NCBI RefSeq assembly: GCF_019443965.1
Contig: NZ_CP040814.1
Span: 1,922,001 to 1,986,000 of the forward strand
Direction of reading: 5' to 3'
From: Salinibacterium sp. M195
GTDB taxonomy: Bacteria; Actinomycetota; Actinomycetes; Actinomycetales; Microbacteriaceae
DNA length: 64,000 nt
A program made the translations under genes and the position numbers. A model generated the notes under the pieces. That model was given only the letters and a program-made list of their open reading frames with translations. It was not told the origin of the DNA and did no database searches. Position 1 is the first letter of the stretch, and each line of letters begins with the position of its first letter. Shown here one piece after another: positions 20,001 through 30,266 of this stretch.

Positions 20001-20342
20001 GCAGAGATCTTGGCACGCAACGGCATCGAAGCCCAGGTCGTGCGCAAGTACTTCATGGGGCAGGAAGTCGATGTCGCAGAGCCGTCAATTGTGGAGATGA
20101 TCAACGACGGCAAGGTGGATGTGGTGATCAACACTCCGAGTGGCCGCAGTGCGCGTGCTGACGGGTACGAAATTCGAACAGCAACTGTCGCTGCCGATAA
20201 ACCGATCTTCACGACAATCGCACAACTAGCGGCAGCGGTTGCCTCGTTCGAGGCGATTCGAGACGGCTTCGATGTGCGCTCGCTTCAGGATTACGCCCTC
20301 GACCGTGCTGCTGAGCTTGAGAAGGTAGCCAACAATGCCTAG
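17028..20342 (+). CDS. carB: carbamoyl-phosphate synthase large subunit
   Basis: Makes carbamoyl phosphate from bicarbonate, ammonia and two ATP, and supplies both pyrimidine and arginine synthesis. The 1104-residue protein has the duplicated structure. The first carboxyphosphate half starts at [19 protein letters not shown] and the second half at [19 protein letters not shown] (near 18700). Each half has an ATP-grasp domain. The C-terminal MGS-like allosteric domain (about 930-1104) contains [16 protein letters not shown]. The start shares a base with the carA stop, and the end overlaps pyrF by 8 bases. Confidence 0.99.
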   Translation: MPKRQDISSVLVIGSGPIVIGQAAEFDYSGTQACRVLREEGIRVILVNSNPATIMTDPDFADATYIEPITWEVIESIIAKERPDALLPTLGGQTALNAAIELDAHGILEKYNVELIGANLEAINRGEDRQIFKQLVIDCGAEVAKSYIAHTVTEAVEFAEDLGYPLVIRPSFTMGGLGSGFAYTREELVRMVTDGLHQSPTTEVLLEESILGWKEYELELMRDTSDNTVVVCSIENVDPVGVHTGDSITVAPALTLTDREYQNLRNIGIDIIRAVGVDTGGCNVQFAIDPATGRVIVIEMNPRVSRSSALASKATGFPIAKIAAKLAIGYRLDEIPNDITKVTPASFEPTLDYVVVKVPRFAFEKFPAADTRLTTTMKSVGEAMAIGRNYSTALQKALRSLEKRDSSFHWNGEVGNKAELLALSAIATDGRIITVQQAMRAGATTEEVFEATKIDPWFVDQIALINEVAADIAAADELTVALLTHAKNHGFSDVQIADLRGATEAEIRDLRWGLDVRPVFKTVDTCAGEFPALTPYHYSSYDSETEVAPSDKTKVIILGSGPNRIGQGIEFDYSCVHASFALSDAGYETIMINCNPETVSTDYDTSDRLYFEPLTLEDVLEIIHAESKSGELLGVIVQLGGQTALGLAQGLKDAGIPILGTTPEAIDLAEERGLFSAILDNAGLLAPKNGTATNQSEAIAIAENIGYPVLVRPSHVLGGRGMEIIYDTDALADYFERVRDVVIISETSPLLVDRFLDDAIEIDIDAIYDGTELYVGGIMEHIEEAGIHSGDSACTLPSVTLGRDVLKRVREATLAIAEGVGVRGLLNVQFAIGQGILYVLEANPRASRTVPFVSKALGIPLAKAAALVMAGSSIRQLVDSGLLPALDGSQVPSTSPVSVKEAVLPFRRFRTVEGQVVDSVLGPEMRSTGEVMGIDSNFPKAFAKSQEAAYGGLPDSGSVFVSVADRDKRAVILPVLRLSQLGFTILATEGTAEILARNGIEAQVVRKYFMGQEVDVAEPSIVEMINDGKVDVVINTPSGRSARADGYEIRTATVAADKPIFTTIAQLAAAVASFEAIRDGFDVRSLQDYALDRAAELEKVANNA

Positions 20343-21177
20343 TTTCTCCTCTCGCTTAGCTCAAACCTTCGAGGAATTCGGGGGAGTCTGCATGGGCATT
20401 GACCCTCATCCATTCCTGCTCGAAAGCTGGGGGCTGTCGAACGATGCCCACGGGGTTCGCGAGTTCGCGCTGCGTGCGGTGGATGCCGCAGCAGGCAACG
20501 TAGGAATGATCAAACCCCAGGTTGCCTTCTTCGAGCGCTTCGGTTCTGCGGGCTATGCGGTTCTCGAGGAGTCTTTCGCGCTGGCACGCTCCGCCGGACT
20601 GCTTGTCATCGCCGATGTGAAGCGCGGCGATCTGTCATCGTCCGTCGATGCTTATGGGCAGGCATGGCTCACGCCAGGTTCGCCATTAGAGGCAGACGCC
20701 ATGACGGCGGTCGCGTATCAGGGCGTTTCAGAGCTCGCCGGACCGTTCGATCTCGCACGCTCGGCGGGTAAGGGAATATTCGTCTTGGCGGCAACGTCGA
20801 ACGCGTCGGCCCACACCATCCAGTCTGCTCGGATCACCGAGGGTGAGCACGAGGGTGCAACTGTTGCCGCCAGTGTCGTTCGCGACGTTGCGGCGCTCAA
20901 TACAGAGAGCGGTCTTGGCTCGTTTGGTGTTGTTATCGGCGCAACGGTTGACCTTGCCGACTACGGCATTCGCAATGGTGAACTTGTTGATCTCCCCATT
21001 CTGGCTCCGGGGTTCGGAGCGCAGGGCGCCCAAGTAGAGCAAGCACGTGAACTGTACGGTGATGCCGTCGCCAACACGATTGTGACCGTCTCACGCAGCG
21101 TCCTTCAAGAAGGTGCGAGCCAAATTCCTGCCGAACTTCGGTCGCTTCGGTCACAGCTCCGAGAGCAGGTTCGCTAA
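20335..21177 (+). CDS. pyrF: orotidine 5'-phosphate decarboxylase (long type)
   Basis: Last step of UMP synthesis. The 280-residue protein belongs to the longer PyrF class common in actinobacteria. The active-site motif is [13 protein letters not shown] (Asp, Lys, Asp), preceded by [11 protein letters not shown] and followed by MTAVAYQG and VIGATVD. The end motif [10 protein letters not shown] is the phosphate loop. The pyrD and pyrE genes are not in this window. It overlaps carB by 8 bases and shares one base with the next start. Confidence 0.97.
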   Translation: MPSFSSRLAQTFEEFGGVCMGIDPHPFLLESWGLSNDAHGVREFALRAVDAAAGNVGMIKPQVAFFERFGSAGYAVLEESFALARSAGLLVIADVKRGDLSSSVDAYGQAWLTPGSPLEADAMTAVAYQGVSELAGPFDLARSAGKGIFVLAATSNASAHTIQSARITEGEHEGATVAASVVRDVAALNTESGLGSFGVVIGATVDLADYGIRNGELVDLPILAPGFGAQGAQVEQARELYGDAVANTIVTVSRSVLQEGASQIPAELRSLRSQLREQVR

Positions 21178-22106
21178 TGGGACCTCGCCCCGAGCCACCT
21201 GCCGTTGATCGTGCGGCCGCCTCTCGTGCGGCAATTGTGGCGCGACGCGCCCGAGCTGCCGTAAAACGTGAAGTCGCTGAGCGCGCTCGAACGGCGTTGA
21301 GCGTCGCCCGCACGGCATGGTCTCAACCGGATAGCGCAGAGGCACGACTTTTGGTTCGTGAACTGCTGATGAGCGTGCCATCACTTGGTCCAACGCGGGT
21401 CGAAGCCGTCATGGAAGAACTTGCCATCGCGGAACGTAAACGCGTCGGCGGCCTCGGCCCGAAGCAGCGGGTACGACTCACCGCTTATCTGGCTTCACGT
21501 CAGGGAGCAGAGCCGACTCGTCTCGTGGTGCTGGCTGGTCCAACTGCTGTCGGCAAAGGCACGGTGTCGAGCTACATCCGGGAAAATCACGCCGATGTTC
21601 TGCTGAGTGTTTCAGCGACTACGCGCAAGCCGAGACCTGGCGAAATCGACGGTGTCCACTACTACTTCGTCAGTGATGAGCAGTTCGATGCGATGATCGC
21701 GGACAATGAACTCTTGGAGTGGGCGGTTGTTCACAACTCCTATCGTTATGGCACGCCGCGCCCGCCGATCGATGCTGCTCTTGCCGAAGGAAAGCGCGTT
21801 CTGCTTGAGATTGATTTGCAGGGCGCCCGCTCCGTTCGTGCGGTGATGCCTGAAGCCCTTCTGGTCTTCCTCTTGCCCCCCACGTGGGAAGAATTGGTGC
21901 GTCGATTAATCGGTCGTGGTACGGAAGATGCCGCAGAACAGGCGCGCCGATTAGACACCGCAAAGGTCGAATTGGCGGCTCAAGAAGAGTTTGATGTGAA
22001 AGTTGTGAACACAGAAGTAAGCCAAGCGGCTCAAGAAGTCGTAGAATTGATGGATGCGCCCGCTGGCGCGACCACTTCCGACTCCAAGGAGCACTCCAAT
22101 GGCTGA
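21177..22106 (+). CDS. gmk: fusion of actinobacterial integration host factor (mIHF) domain with guanylate kinase
   Basis: One uninterrupted 309-residue frame with two domains. Residues about 11-108 match the actinobacterial integration host factor: [52 protein letters not shown]. Residues about 115-293 are guanylate kinase, which makes GDP from GMP: Walker [10 protein letters not shown] (121-129), [36 protein letters not shown] and [11 protein letters not shown]. In many actinobacteria mihF and gmk are separate neighbours, so this looks like a fusion of adjacent genes. No internal stop was seen; an internal start could still produce Gmk alone. It shares one base with pyrF and overlaps rpoZ by 8 bases. 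Confidence 0.95.
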   Translation: MGPRPEPPAVDRAAASRAAIVARRARAAVKREVAERARTALSVARTAWSQPDSAEARLLVRELLMSVPSLGPTRVEAVMEELAIAERKRVGGLGPKQRVRLTAYLASRQGAEPTRLVVLAGPTAVGKGTVSSYIRENHADVLLSVSATTRKPRPGEIDGVHYYFVSDEQFDAMIADNELLEWAVVHNSYRYGTPRPPIDAALAEGKRVLLEIDLQGARSVRAVMPEALLVFLLPPTWEELVRRLIGRGTEDAAEQARRLDTAKVELAAQEEFDVKVVNTEVSQAAQEVVELMDAPAGATTSDSKEHSNG

Positions 22107-22359
22107 CAAGAACTCGGGCATCATTGATCCCCCCATCGACGAATTGCTGTCGAAGGTCGACTCGAAGTACCAGCTCGTAATCTTCGCGTCCAAGCGGGCT
22201 CGCCAGATCAACGACTACTACGCAGACCTCCACGAGGGAAGCTTGTTCGATAACGTCGGACCCCTCGTTGACTCGACAATCGAAGACAAGCCCCTGTCGG
22301 TTGCTCTCCGCGAGATCAACGAAGACAAGCTCGAACTCAAGCGACTCAGCGGCGAATAG
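22099..22359 (+). CDS. rpoZ: RNA polymerase omega subunit
   Basis: Small subunit that helps assemble RNA polymerase. The 86-residue protein starts at the ATG at 22099 inside the gmk end. It shows [20 protein letters not shown], the omega helix that clasps beta prime, and [13 protein letters not shown] near the end. The order gmk-rpoZ-coaBC-metK is conserved in actinobacteria. Confidence 0.97.
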   Translation: MADKNSGIIDPPIDELLSKVDSKYQLVIFASKRARQINDYYADLHEGSLFDNVGPLVDSTIEDKPLSVALREINEDKLELKRLSGE

Positions 22360-22370
22360 AACCTACTTCG

Positions 22371-23570
22371 ATGACCGCGCTCAACGTAGTCGTCGGGATT
22401 TCTGGCGGAATCGCTGCCTATAAGGCAGTCTCCGTAATACGTGAGCTTGTGCTCGCCGGGCATGACGTTCATGTCGTGGCAACAAGCAACGCACTCAAGT
22501 TTGTTGGACTCCCCACTCTTGAGGCGATTAGCCGCAACCCCGTCCACACTGACCTTTATGAAGGTGTGGACGAGGTTCGTCACGTTTCTGTCGGCCAGGC
22601 GGCCGACGTGATCGTTGTTGCTCCGGCAACGGCTAATACGATCGCCAAGATTGCGACCGGCCAGGCAAGCGACTTCCTCGGCAACACGATCCTTGCCAGC
22701 ACAGCGCCGGTTGTACTCGCCCCGGCGATGCACACCGAAATGTGGCAAAACCCGGCGACTGTCGCCAACGTCGAGACACTGCGTTCACGCGGCATCCGCT
22801 TCGTTGGTCCGGAATCCGGGCAATTGACTGGCTCAGACAGCGGTTTAGGTCGGATGTCGGAGCCGAGCGACATTGTCGCTGCGGTCCTCGATGTAGCGGT
22901 CGCCTCGCGCGACCTCGCCGGTCGGTCAGTTCTCGTCACTGCGGGAGGCACGCGGGAGCCTCTTGACCCTGTGCGGTTCATCGGCAATCGTTCGAGCGGA
23001 AAACAGGGCGTTGCTCTCGCTACTGCGGCTGCCGCTCGCGGTGCCTCGGTGACCCTAATCGGCGCAAACCTTGAGGTCGCACCGCCTGCAGGGGTTCGAT
23101 TTATTGAGGTGGGCACGACTTTAGAACTTCAGTCGATTGTTAACGCGGAGGCGGTGACCGCTGATCTGATCGTGATGGCTGCCGCGGTGGCCGATTATCG
23201 TCCAGCAGAGACCGCGCAGTCGAAGATTAAGAAGCGCAGTGACTCGAGCACGCTCGAGTTGCGGCTCGAAGAGAATCCGGACATTTTGCGGGGAGTCGTT
23301 GCTGCACGTTCCGGTGATCAGGTCATTGTCGGTTTTGCCGCGGAGACGGAACCAGACGATGCAGCGCTTCTTGAGCTCGGCCGAGCAAAGGTTACCCGCA
23401 AAGGGTGCGATTACCTTGTGGTGAACCGGGTCGGGTGGACTGAGGGTTTCGCCTCAGACCGTAACACTGTCATCGTCATCAACACGGCCGGAGATAGAGT
23501 GGGTGAGGCAAGCGGAAGCAAATTGTCGGTGGCCCACCGCATTCTTGATCTCGTGTTCGCCGCCCGCTGA
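22371..23570 (+). CDS. coaBC: bifunctional phosphopantothenoylcysteine decarboxylase / phosphopantothenate-cysteine ligase
   Basis: Two consecutive coenzyme A steps in one 399-residue protein. The N-terminal flavin-dependent CoaC domain has [11 protein letters not shown], the catalytic-His region [23 protein letters not shown] and PAMHTEMW (His where many homologues have Asn). The C-terminal CoaB domain has [34 protein letters not shown] and the catalytic KIKK. It starts 11 bases after rpoZ. The CoA gene coaE is at the far end of the window. Confidence 0.97.
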   Translation: MTALNVVVGISGGIAAYKAVSVIRELVLAGHDVHVVATSNALKFVGLPTLEAISRNPVHTDLYEGVDEVRHVSVGQAADVIVVAPATANTIAKIATGQASDFLGNTILASTAPVVLAPAMHTEMWQNPATVANVETLRSRGIRFVGPESGQLTGSDSGLGRMSEPSDIVAAVLDVAVASRDLAGRSVLVTAGGTREPLDPVRFIGNRSSGKQGVALATAAAARGASVTLIGANLEVAPPAGVRFIEVGTTLELQSIVNAEAVTADLIVMAAAVADYRPAETAQSKIKKRSDSSTLELRLEENPDILRGVVAARSGDQVIVGFAAETEPDDAALLELGRAKVTRKGCDYLVVNRVGWTEGFASDRNTVIVINTAGDRVGEASGSKLSVAHRILDLVFAAR

Positions 23571-23599
23571 CACCCATTCATCACTACCGGAGACGGCTT

Positions 23600-24796
23600 A
23601 TGACTTCGCCCCTGCGCACCTTCACCTCGGAGTCCGTTACCGAGGGACATCCAGACAAGATCTGTGATCAGATTAGCGACAGCATTCTTGATGCGCTGCT
23701 CAGGGACGACCCGAACGCTCGCGTCGCGGTTGAGACTTTGGTGACGACCGGTCTCGTTCATGTCGCTGGCGAGGTCACAACATCCGCGTACGCCGATATT
23801 CCTGCCATTGTGCGCGACCGTATCTCAGACATCGGCTACAACTCTTCGGCTGTCGGGTTCGACGGTCGTTCCTGCGGTGTGTCAATTTCTATCGGTGCTC
23901 AGTCGCCCGACATCGCCCAGGGTGTTGACCGTGCTCTGGAAACCCGCGAAGGCAATTCCCAAGATTCTCTCGATCTGCTTGGTGCCGGTGACCAGGGTGT
24001 CATGTTCGGCTATGCGACCACCGAAACCCCGCAGCTGATGCCCGCTCCCGTGTGGTTTGCGCATCGAATGGCGGAACGCTTGGCTCAGGTGCGCAAAGAC
24101 GGGCTTGTCGATTACCTTCGGCCAGACGGCAAGACTCAAGTGACGATCGGCTACGAAGGCTCAGTTCCCCGCAGCATCGAGACTGTCGTTCTCTCGACTC
24201 AGCACTCGCCCCACATTTCGACCGCTCAGTTGCGTGAGGAGATCGAAGAACTCGTCGTTCGGCCAATTGCCGAAAGCTCCGGTCTCGACCTTGATCGGAT
24301 GAAAGCGATCGTGAACCCGAGTGGCCGTTTTGAGATCGGCGGGCCGCAGGGCGACGCTGGTGTCACCGGCCGCAAGGTGATTGTCGATACCTACGGGGGA
24401 GCGTCTCGTCACGGCGGCGGAGCTTTCAGCGGCAAAGACCCTTCTAAAGTGGACCGCTCTGCAACGTACGCGATGCGGTGGGTCGCAAAGAATGCTGTCG
24501 CGGCTGGGCTGGCAGATCGTCTCGAAATTCAGATCGCCTATGCCATTGGCCGCGCTGCACCTGTGAGTCTCTTCGTCGAAACTTTTGGAACCGGGCATGT
24601 GTCTGACGAAGCAATTCTTGGCGCAATTCACGAGGTGTTCGACCTGCGTCCTGGCGCCATCATCCGCGATCTCGATTTGTTGCGACCTATTTACGCGAAG
24701 ACGGCCACCTACGGCCACTTCGGTCGCGAGCTCCCCGAGTTCACGTGGGAGCGTCTCGACCGCGTCGAGGCTCTTCGCAGGGCTGCCGGGCTCTAG
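23600..24796 (+). CDS. metK: S-adenosylmethionine synthetase
   Basis: Makes S-adenosylmethionine from methionine and ATP. The 398-residue protein shows [48 protein letters not shown] and [16 protein letters not shown], with the metal- and phosphate-binding residues in place. A ribosome binding site (CGGAGACGG) lies upstream of the ATG. The 29-base leader is too short to hold a SAM riboswitch. priA follows after 2 bases. Confidence 0.99.
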   Translation: MTSPLRTFTSESVTEGHPDKICDQISDSILDALLRDDPNARVAVETLVTTGLVHVAGEVTTSAYADIPAIVRDRISDIGYNSSAVGFDGRSCGVSISIGAQSPDIAQGVDRALETREGNSQDSLDLLGAGDQGVMFGYATTETPQLMPAPVWFAHRMAERLAQVRKDGLVDYLRPDGKTQVTIGYEGSVPRSIETVVLSTQHSPHISTAQLREEIEELVVRPIAESSGLDLDRMKAIVNPSGRFEIGGPQGDAGVTGRKVIVDTYGGASRHGGGAFSGKDPSKVDRSATYAMRWVAKNAVAAGLADRLEIQIAYAIGRAAPVSLFVETFGTGHVSDEAILGAIHEVFDLRPGAIIRDLDLLRPIYAKTATYGHFGRELPEFTWERLDRVEALRRAAGL

Positions 24797-24798
24797 AG

Positions 24799-26775
24799 AT
24801 GACCGAAGCATCCATCGCACGGGTGCTCATTGACTCTCCGCTGCCACAGCTCGACAGGCTTTTCGACTACGCAATCCCTGAGAAGCTTCGCGAAGAGGCT
24901 CATGTGGGTGTTCGGGTCAAGGCACCGCTGAAATCTCTCGGACGATTGGTCGAGGGATGGATTGTTGAACTCACCGACACGGTGGGATACACAGGCAAAC
25001 TCAGTGAACTCGATACGGTCATTTCTCCGTTTCCGGTGTTAGCCCCCGAAGTCTGGAAGCTCGCGCGCGCCGCAGCGGATCGGGCGGCAGGCAACGCCTC
25101 CGATGTTTTACGCCTAGGAATCCCTAAGCGCCATGCTCGAGCGGAGAAAACGCTCGCGGCTCCTTCCGCTGTTGGCTATGATCACTCCGGCCCCATCCTG
25201 CCCGTCAGCTACTTTGATGAGGGCTCTATCACCACGCTTTTGTCGGCAAACAAACGCGCGGCGCTGTCGGCCCCCACCGGAGTTGTTGAAGTCTCACCAG
25301 GGCGGTGGGTTGGACGTTGGGCCGTCACGATGGCTGAACTCGCAGCTCAGTCGCTCGCACGCGGCGCGACCGCTATTCTTGCCACGCCCGACTTTCGCGA
25401 TCAGGAGCAGCTCGAGGCCGCAGTCGCTGCCCTTCTCCCCGAAGATCGAATTCTTCGCCTCGATGCCCGTCAAAGTGTGCAACGTCGGTACGGCAACTTT
25501 TTGAGAACACATGACGGCAGCCCCTTTGTGATCATTGGCAATAGATCTGCCGTGTATGCCCCGGCAACGCGCTTGGGGCTGATTGTGGTGTGGGACGACG
25601 GCGACTCGCTCTACAGCGAGAACCTTTCGCCGTACATCCACACCAGAGACGCAGCACTACTTCGTCAAGAACAGCAGAAGTGCGCCTTAGTTTTCCTCAG
25701 CCATTCCCGCAGCACTGAAGTGCAACGCCTCGTCGAAGTTGGATGGCTCGGCTCGATGAGCCCGGGGGGAATTAGACCGCCAAAGGTCATACCGTCTGCC
25801 AACCAGGTCAGTCAGGATCGCTTGGCGGCGATCGCCCGGATCCCGTCAGCAGCGTGGAAAGCAGCACGCGCTGGGCTCGATGAGGGCCCCGTGCTGGTTC
25901 AAGTTGCGCGGCCAGGTTACGCGCCACGGCTAGCCTGCGCTGATTGCGCCCACACTGCGCGCTGTACGACCTGTGCCGGACCGCTCGCGCAGCGTTCGGC
26001 ATCCGCAACTCCGAGTTGTGTCTGGTGTGGAGCGCTAGCGGTGAAGTGGCGTTGTCGCGAGTGCGACGGAACACGGTTGCGCATGGTCGGATCGGGTAGC
26101 GCGCGCACTGCCGACGAATTGGGCCGTGCCTTTCCCGGCTACCGCGTCATCGTTGCCGATGGTGACCATCAAGTCACGACGGTGTCGTCGGAGCCATCAC
26201 TCGTTATTGCGACCCGTGGCGCTGAACCGGTCGCCGAGGGTGGCTACCGAGCGGTGTTGCTTCTCGACGGCGCCGGAATGTTGGCTCGAGAGAGCTTGCG
26301 TGTGTCAGAAGATTGCCTTCGCTGGTGGTCGAATGCGATCGCCTTGGGCGCCGATGGCGCGCCAGCAGTGATCGTGGGAGTGGGAGGTTCTCTCGCCACC
26401 GCTCTTGTCACGTGGCGCCAGGAGGACTTCGCGAGTTCTGAGCTGGTCGACCGCCGCGAGTTGCGCTTTCCTCCGGCAATCAGGGTCGCGACCCTCACCG
26501 GTAAGGTCGGCCTCGTGACGGATGCTATCCAGCAATTGCCTATTGATCCGCTCGATGTCTTGGGGCCGGTTGATCTCGCAGACGGCCTCGTGCGCACGAT
26601 CATCCGCTTCGACTATAAAAACGGCGCTGCCGTTGCCGAACAGCTGAAAGCCCTCGTGGTTACCGCGACGACAGTGTCGAGAAGCAGCCGCAAACCGGGG
26701 GCGCCGCGTGCTAGTCAACCACCACCAGGATTGCGCGTTCATCTCGACGATCTTGAGCCCTTTGTTGACCTCTAG
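24799..26775 (+). CDS. priA: PriA-type primosomal protein with degenerate helicase motifs
   Basis: Homologue of the replication-restart protein PriA. The 658-residue protein keeps the N-terminal DNA-binding region (PLPQLDRLFDYAIPEK) and the eight zinc-binding Cys (380, 383, 389, 392, 407, 410, 419, 422). The Walker A site is lost: SAPTGVVEVSPGRW (about 158-170) stands where G-x-x-G-x-G-K-T is expected. The DEEH box is replaced by VVWDDGDSLY (near 262-272). This loss is known for actinobacterial PriA and suggests a structural, non-helicase role. I chose the ATG at 24799, 2 bases after metK; the longer frame runs into metK. Confidence 0.93.
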   Translation: MTEASIARVLIDSPLPQLDRLFDYAIPEKLREEAHVGVRVKAPLKSLGRLVEGWIVELTDTVGYTGKLSELDTVISPFPVLAPEVWKLARAAADRAAGNASDVLRLGIPKRHARAEKTLAAPSAVGYDHSGPILPVSYFDEGSITTLLSANKRAALSAPTGVVEVSPGRWVGRWAVTMAELAAQSLARGATAILATPDFRDQEQLEAAVAALLPEDRILRLDARQSVQRRYGNFLRTHDGSPFVIIGNRSAVYAPATRLGLIVVWDDGDSLYSENLSPYIHTRDAALLRQEQQKCALVFLSHSRSTEVQRLVEVGWLGSMSPGGIRPPKVIPSANQVSQDRLAAIARIPSAAWKAARAGLDEGPVLVQVARPGYAPRLACADCAHTARCTTCAGPLAQRSASATPSCVWCGALAVKWRCRECDGTRLRMVGSGSARTADELGRAFPGYRVIVADGDHQVTTVSSEPSLVIATRGAEPVAEGGYRAVLLLDGAGMLARESLRVSEDCLRWWSNAIALGADGAPAVIVGVGGSLATALVTWRQEDFASSELVDRRELRFPPAIRVATLTGKVGLVTDAIQQLPIDPLDVLGPVDLADGLVRTIIRFDYKNGAAVAEQLKALVVTATTVSRSSRKPGAPRASQPPPGLRVHLDDLEPFVDL

Positions 26776-26820
26776 GCACACGGTGCGAACTCTTCCGCAA
26801 TTTCGCGAGACAATTGGCGG

Positions 26821-27750
26821 ATGACTTCCTTGCGACTTCTTTTTGCCGGTAGCCCCGAGGTAGCTGTTCCGAGTCTCGACGCATTGTTGGCGAGCGATCA
26901 CGACGTCGTCGGGGTTCTCACCCGCACGGATTCCGCGCAAGGGCGCCGTCGAGTGATGACGCCGACGCCGGTCGCGGCGAGAGCTGAGCATGAGGGCATC
27001 GACGTTATTCGGGCGAACCGTCTCGATGACAGTGCACGCGCCGCCATCGCTGACCTCAATGTCGACCTTGGTGTGATCGTGGCGTACGGCGGCCTGGTCC
27101 CGGCGAATGTTCTCACCATTCCGCGCCTCGGCTGGATCAACCTCCATTTTTCACTCTTGCCCCAGTGGCGCGGCGCTGCCCCCGTTCAACGCGCCATTAT
27201 GGCCGGCGATACGGTTTCTGGTGCCGCAGTTTTTCAACTCGTTGAGAAGCTCGATGCTGGCGATATTTTTGCGACCCTGACGGCGCCGATTGGCGCTCAA
27301 CAGACTGCTGGCGCCCTGCTGCAGCAGCTCTCGCTTTCCGGCGCAGCACTGCTCGAAAAAGTGGTGAACTCTCTCGCCGATGGCAGCGCTCAGGCAGTGC
27401 CGCAGTCCGGCGAGATCTCCTTGGCGCCCAAGCTTTTGCTGGATGACGGTCGTATTGATTGGTCTCAGCCGGCACAGACTGTCCACAATCAGATCCGCGG
27501 TGTCACTCCCGAGCCAGGTGCCTCAACCCAGGTCGACGGCAAGCGCCTGAAAGTTCTCGAAGCTGCAATCGCGCGGGAGACGCCTGCTCTGCCTACGGGA
27601 CGCATAGAGTTTGTGGGCAAGAAGGTGTTTGTCGGAACCGCCACCCAACCGATCGAGCTGCTCAGGGTGCATCCTGAGGGCCGCAATGCAATGGATGCCG
27701 CAGCCTGGTGGCGCGGCCTGAATTCAGAATCAGAGGTGGTGGCTTCATGA
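26821..27750 (+). CDS. fmt: methionyl-tRNA formyltransferase
   Basis: Formylates Met on initiator tRNA using 10-formyl-tetrahydrofolate. The 309-residue protein has LLFAGSPEVAVPSLDAL, the catalytic INLHFSLLPQWRGAAPVQRAI with Asn, His and the SLLP loop, and a C-terminal OB-like domain. The peptide deformylase gene is not adjacent. A GACAAT box ends 6 bases before the ATG and could drive a leaderless transcript. The stop overlaps rsmB as ATGA. Confidence 0.97.
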   Translation: MTSLRLLFAGSPEVAVPSLDALLASDHDVVGVLTRTDSAQGRRRVMTPTPVAARAEHEGIDVIRANRLDDSARAAIADLNVDLGVIVAYGGLVPANVLTIPRLGWINLHFSLLPQWRGAAPVQRAIMAGDTVSGAAVFQLVEKLDAGDIFATLTAPIGAQQTAGALLQQLSLSGAALLEKVVNSLADGSAQAVPQSGEISLAPKLLLDDGRIDWSQPAQTVHNQIRGVTPEPGASTQVDGKRLKVLEAAIARETPALPTGRIEFVGKKVFVGTATQPIELLRVHPEGRNAMDAAAWWRGLNSESEVVAS

Positions 27751-29111
27751 GCTACGCACAGTCAGCCCGTCGAGTCGCGCTTGACGTCATCATGGCCGTG
27801 CGCGAGTCGGATGCGTACGCCAACCTTCTCCTTCCCGTTCACATTGAACGCGCGAAGCTATCGAGCGCAGATGCCGGTCTCGCGACCGAATTGACCTATG
27901 GCACGCTGCGAATGCAGGGCTACTACGATGCTGTCATCGCTCAGGCTGCTGGCCGTGCTGTCGCCAAGATTGATCCGCCAGTGCTTGACGTGTTGCGATT
28001 GGCAACACACCAGCTGTTGTCGATGAGGGTGCCTTCGCATGCTGCCGTCGATGAATCTGTGCGTTTGGCAAAGACCATCGGCTCGCGTTCTGCGGTCGGC
28101 TTCGTGAATGCAGTGCTGCGGGCGATAACGAAGCACGATGCCGACGTGTGGCGCGAGCGCGTTATTGGTGCCGCAAGCTCCGGTGAAGAGGCCCTCGCTG
28201 TGTCGTATTCTCACCCGCTTTGGGTTACTCGAGCATTTCGGCAGGTGCTGGTTGCCGAGGGCCGGGAGGCTGAGCTTGAAGGGCTGCTCGCGGCCGATAA
28301 CGTTCCGGCGCGGGTCTCGGTTGCGGCGTTGCCAGGATTCTCCACGGTTGCCGACATCGGTGTCACCCCGACGGAGTATTCACCGGTTGGTGGCACACTG
28401 CGCGAGGGTGACCCGGCCAAGAATGCCGCGATCGCCGCCGGTCGCGCCAGGGTCCAAGACGAAGGATCGCAGATCGCGGCTCTCGCTCTTAGCCGGGTAC
28501 GCCCGATTGTGCCGGGGGAGTCTTGGCTCGATATGTGTGCTGGTCCTGGCGGAAAAGCTGCGCTGCTCGCAGCAGAGGCGCTCGAGGGTGGTGCTGTGCT
28601 CACCGCTAACGAACTTGTGCCTGCTCGCGCGAAGCTCGTGCGCAATGCTCTCGCCGTGTTCGATGCCCCTCCCGTCGTGTGGGAGAAAGACGGTATTGAG
28701 ATCGGGGAGGAACATCCTGAGCAATTCGACCGCATCCTGCTCGATGCGCCCTGTACGGGTCTTGGAGCCTTGCGTCGTCGGCCTGAGGCACGCTGGCGCA
28801 AGCAGCCTGGTGATGTCGCCCAGTTGGGCGCTATCCAAACGGCCCTGCTCCAGTCTGCTCTCAAGGCGCTGAAGCCCGGTGGGGTGCTGGCCTATGTCAC
28901 GTGCTCGCCGCACGCCGCTGAAACCAAGGCGATTGTCGGCTCTGTTTTGCGCAAGGCAGAGGGAATCACCAAGATGGATACTCCTGCTGTGGTGCAGAGT
29001 TTCACGAAGGACACCCTCGATTTGCCTGAGGCCACTCACGTTCAATTGTGGCCGCACCGCCACGGTACAGACGCCATGTTCATTCAGCTCCTCGAAAAAG
29101 CCGACTCCTAG
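27747..29111 (+). CDS. rsmB: 16S rRNA (cytosine-C5)-methyltransferase RsmB-like
   Basis: SAM-dependent rRNA m5C methyltransferase of the Fmu/RsmB family. From the ATG at 27747 it has 454 residues. A NusB-like RNA-binding domain (1-150) precedes the catalytic domain with MCAGPGGKAALLA (SAM site), LDAPCTGLGALRRRPEARWR and the catalytic Cys in YVTCSPHAAET. It overlaps fmt by 4 bases, an arrangement also common outside actinobacteria. The substrate position (C967 in E. coli) is by family only. Confidence 0.95.
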   Translation: MSYAQSARRVALDVIMAVRESDAYANLLLPVHIERAKLSSADAGLATELTYGTLRMQGYYDAVIAQAAGRAVAKIDPPVLDVLRLATHQLLSMRVPSHAAVDESVRLAKTIGSRSAVGFVNAVLRAITKHDADVWRERVIGAASSGEEALAVSYSHPLWVTRAFRQVLVAEGREAELEGLLAADNVPARVSVAALPGFSTVADIGVTPTEYSPVGGTLREGDPAKNAAIAAGRARVQDEGSQIAALALSRVRPIVPGESWLDMCAGPGGKAALLAAEALEGGAVLTANELVPARAKLVRNALAVFDAPPVVWEKDGIEIGEEHPEQFDRILLDAPCTGLGALRRRPEARWRKQPGDVAQLGAIQTALLQSALKALKPGGVLAYVTCSPHAAETKAIVGSVLRKAEGITKMDTPAVVQSFTKDTLDLPEATHVQLWPHRHGTDAMFIQLLEKADS

Positions 29112-29124
29112 AGAGGTTCACGCT

Positions 29125-29787
29125 ATGTCAGTGCGAATTAACCCCAGCATTCTCGCGGCCGATTTCGTTAATCTTGAACGCGACATTGCGAAGATTTCGA
29201 ATGCCGATTTCGTGCACGTCGACATCATGGATAACCATTTCGTTCCTAACTTGACGTTCGGTCTCCAAATGACGGAACGCATCCAGCAGGTTTCAGAGAT
29301 TCCACTTGATGTGCATTTGATGATCAGTGACCCTGACCGCTGGGCGCCTGACTATGCCGATCTCGGCGCGTTCGGGGTCACCTTCCATGCCGAAGCTGCA
29401 GCGGATGCCGTTGCACTAGCCCGCACCCTTCGGTCGCAGGGCGCCCGGGCAGGCATCGCGGTCAAGCCGGGTACGCCCATTGAGCCGTATCTTGAGCTGC
29501 TCGAAGAGTTCGATCAGGTCTTGGTGATGACAGTGGAGCCTGGTTTCGGCGGCCAGAGCTTTAGGGAAGAAACGATGCCGAAGCTCCAGAAATTGCGGGA
29601 GCTTGTCGACAAACGTGGCCTCGATGTGTGGCTTGAGGTCGACGGCGGTGTTGATGAACGCACAATCGAGATCGCCGCTGCCGCCGGTGCAGATACGTTC
29701 GTTGCTGGATCGTCGGTGTATCGCGGAGATGATCCTTCGTTGCGAGTCTCTGAGCTTCGGGAACGCGCAAGCGCTCACCGTCATTAG
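29125..29787 (+). CDS. rpe: ribulose-phosphate 3-epimerase
   Basis: Interconverts ribulose 5-phosphate and xylulose 5-phosphate in the pentose phosphate pathway. The 220-residue TIM barrel shows INPSILAADF, FVHVDIMDNHFVPN (metal-binding His and Asp), LDVHLMI, VMTVEPGFGGQSF and EVDGGVDE. The ATG at 29125 follows GAGAGG. The gene begins 13 bases after rsmB. Confidence 0.98.
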   Translation: MSVRINPSILAADFVNLERDIAKISNADFVHVDIMDNHFVPNLTFGLQMTERIQQVSEIPLDVHLMISDPDRWAPDYADLGAFGVTFHAEAAADAVALARTLRSQGARAGIAVKPGTPIEPYLELLEEFDQVLVMTVEPGFGGQSFREETMPKLQKLRELVDKRGLDVWLEVDGGVDERTIEIAAAAGADTFVAGSSVYRGDDPSLRVSELRERASAHRH

Positions 29788-29865
29788 CAACTGCTTACAG
29801 CGAACACGAGCACTTTGAGAGCGTGAGGTCACGACGCAACCGCGGCGGTCTGGTTGACTAGTGAC

Positions 29866-30240
29866 ATGAGTGAATCAGGAAAATCTAAGCCAGAGGTCGA
29901 GTTCTATGAGGGCGAAGCGCCTACTGAGCTCGTCGTTATCGACATCGTAGAAGGAACCGGCGCCGAAGCATCCGCGGGCTCGACCGTAGACGTGCACTAC
30001 TTGGGCGTCGACTTCGAGACTCTCGAAGAATTCGATTCTTCATGGAGTCGTGGCGAGTCCATCAACTTTCCGCTCACGTCGCTCATCAGCGGCTGGCAAG
30101 AGGGAATTCCCGGCATGAAGGTTGGCGGCCGTCGTCAGCTCATCTGCCCGCCGCACCTCGCCTACGGCCCCGCCGGCGGAGGACATCAGCTCTCCGGACG
30201 CACCCTGACCTTCGTGATCGACCTTCTCGGCACGAACTAG
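29866..30240 (+). CDS. FKBP-type peptidyl-prolyl cis-trans isomerase
   Basis: Single-domain FKBP of 124 residues that speeds prolyl isomerisation in protein folding. The FKBP core shows VDVHYLGVDF, EEFDSSWSRGE (the FDSS motif), LISGWQEGIPGMKVGGRRQL and PPHLAYGPAGGG. There is no signal peptide, so it should be cytoplasmic. A TTG start at 29854 would add four residues; the ATG is preferred. The 78-base gap after rpe holds no gene. Confidence 0.94.
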   Translation: MSESGKSKPEVEFYEGEAPTELVVIDIVEGTGAEASAGSTVDVHYLGVDFETLEEFDSSWSRGESINFPLTSLISGWQEGIPGMKVGGRRQLICPPHLAYGPAGGGHQLSGRTLTFVIDLLGTN

Positions 30241-30266
30241 TCACCACCCGTTCGACGTCACGCGGC

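Noticed and set aside
23571..23599. SAM riboswitch before metK
   Set aside because: The gap is only 29 bases and shows a plain ribosome binding site.
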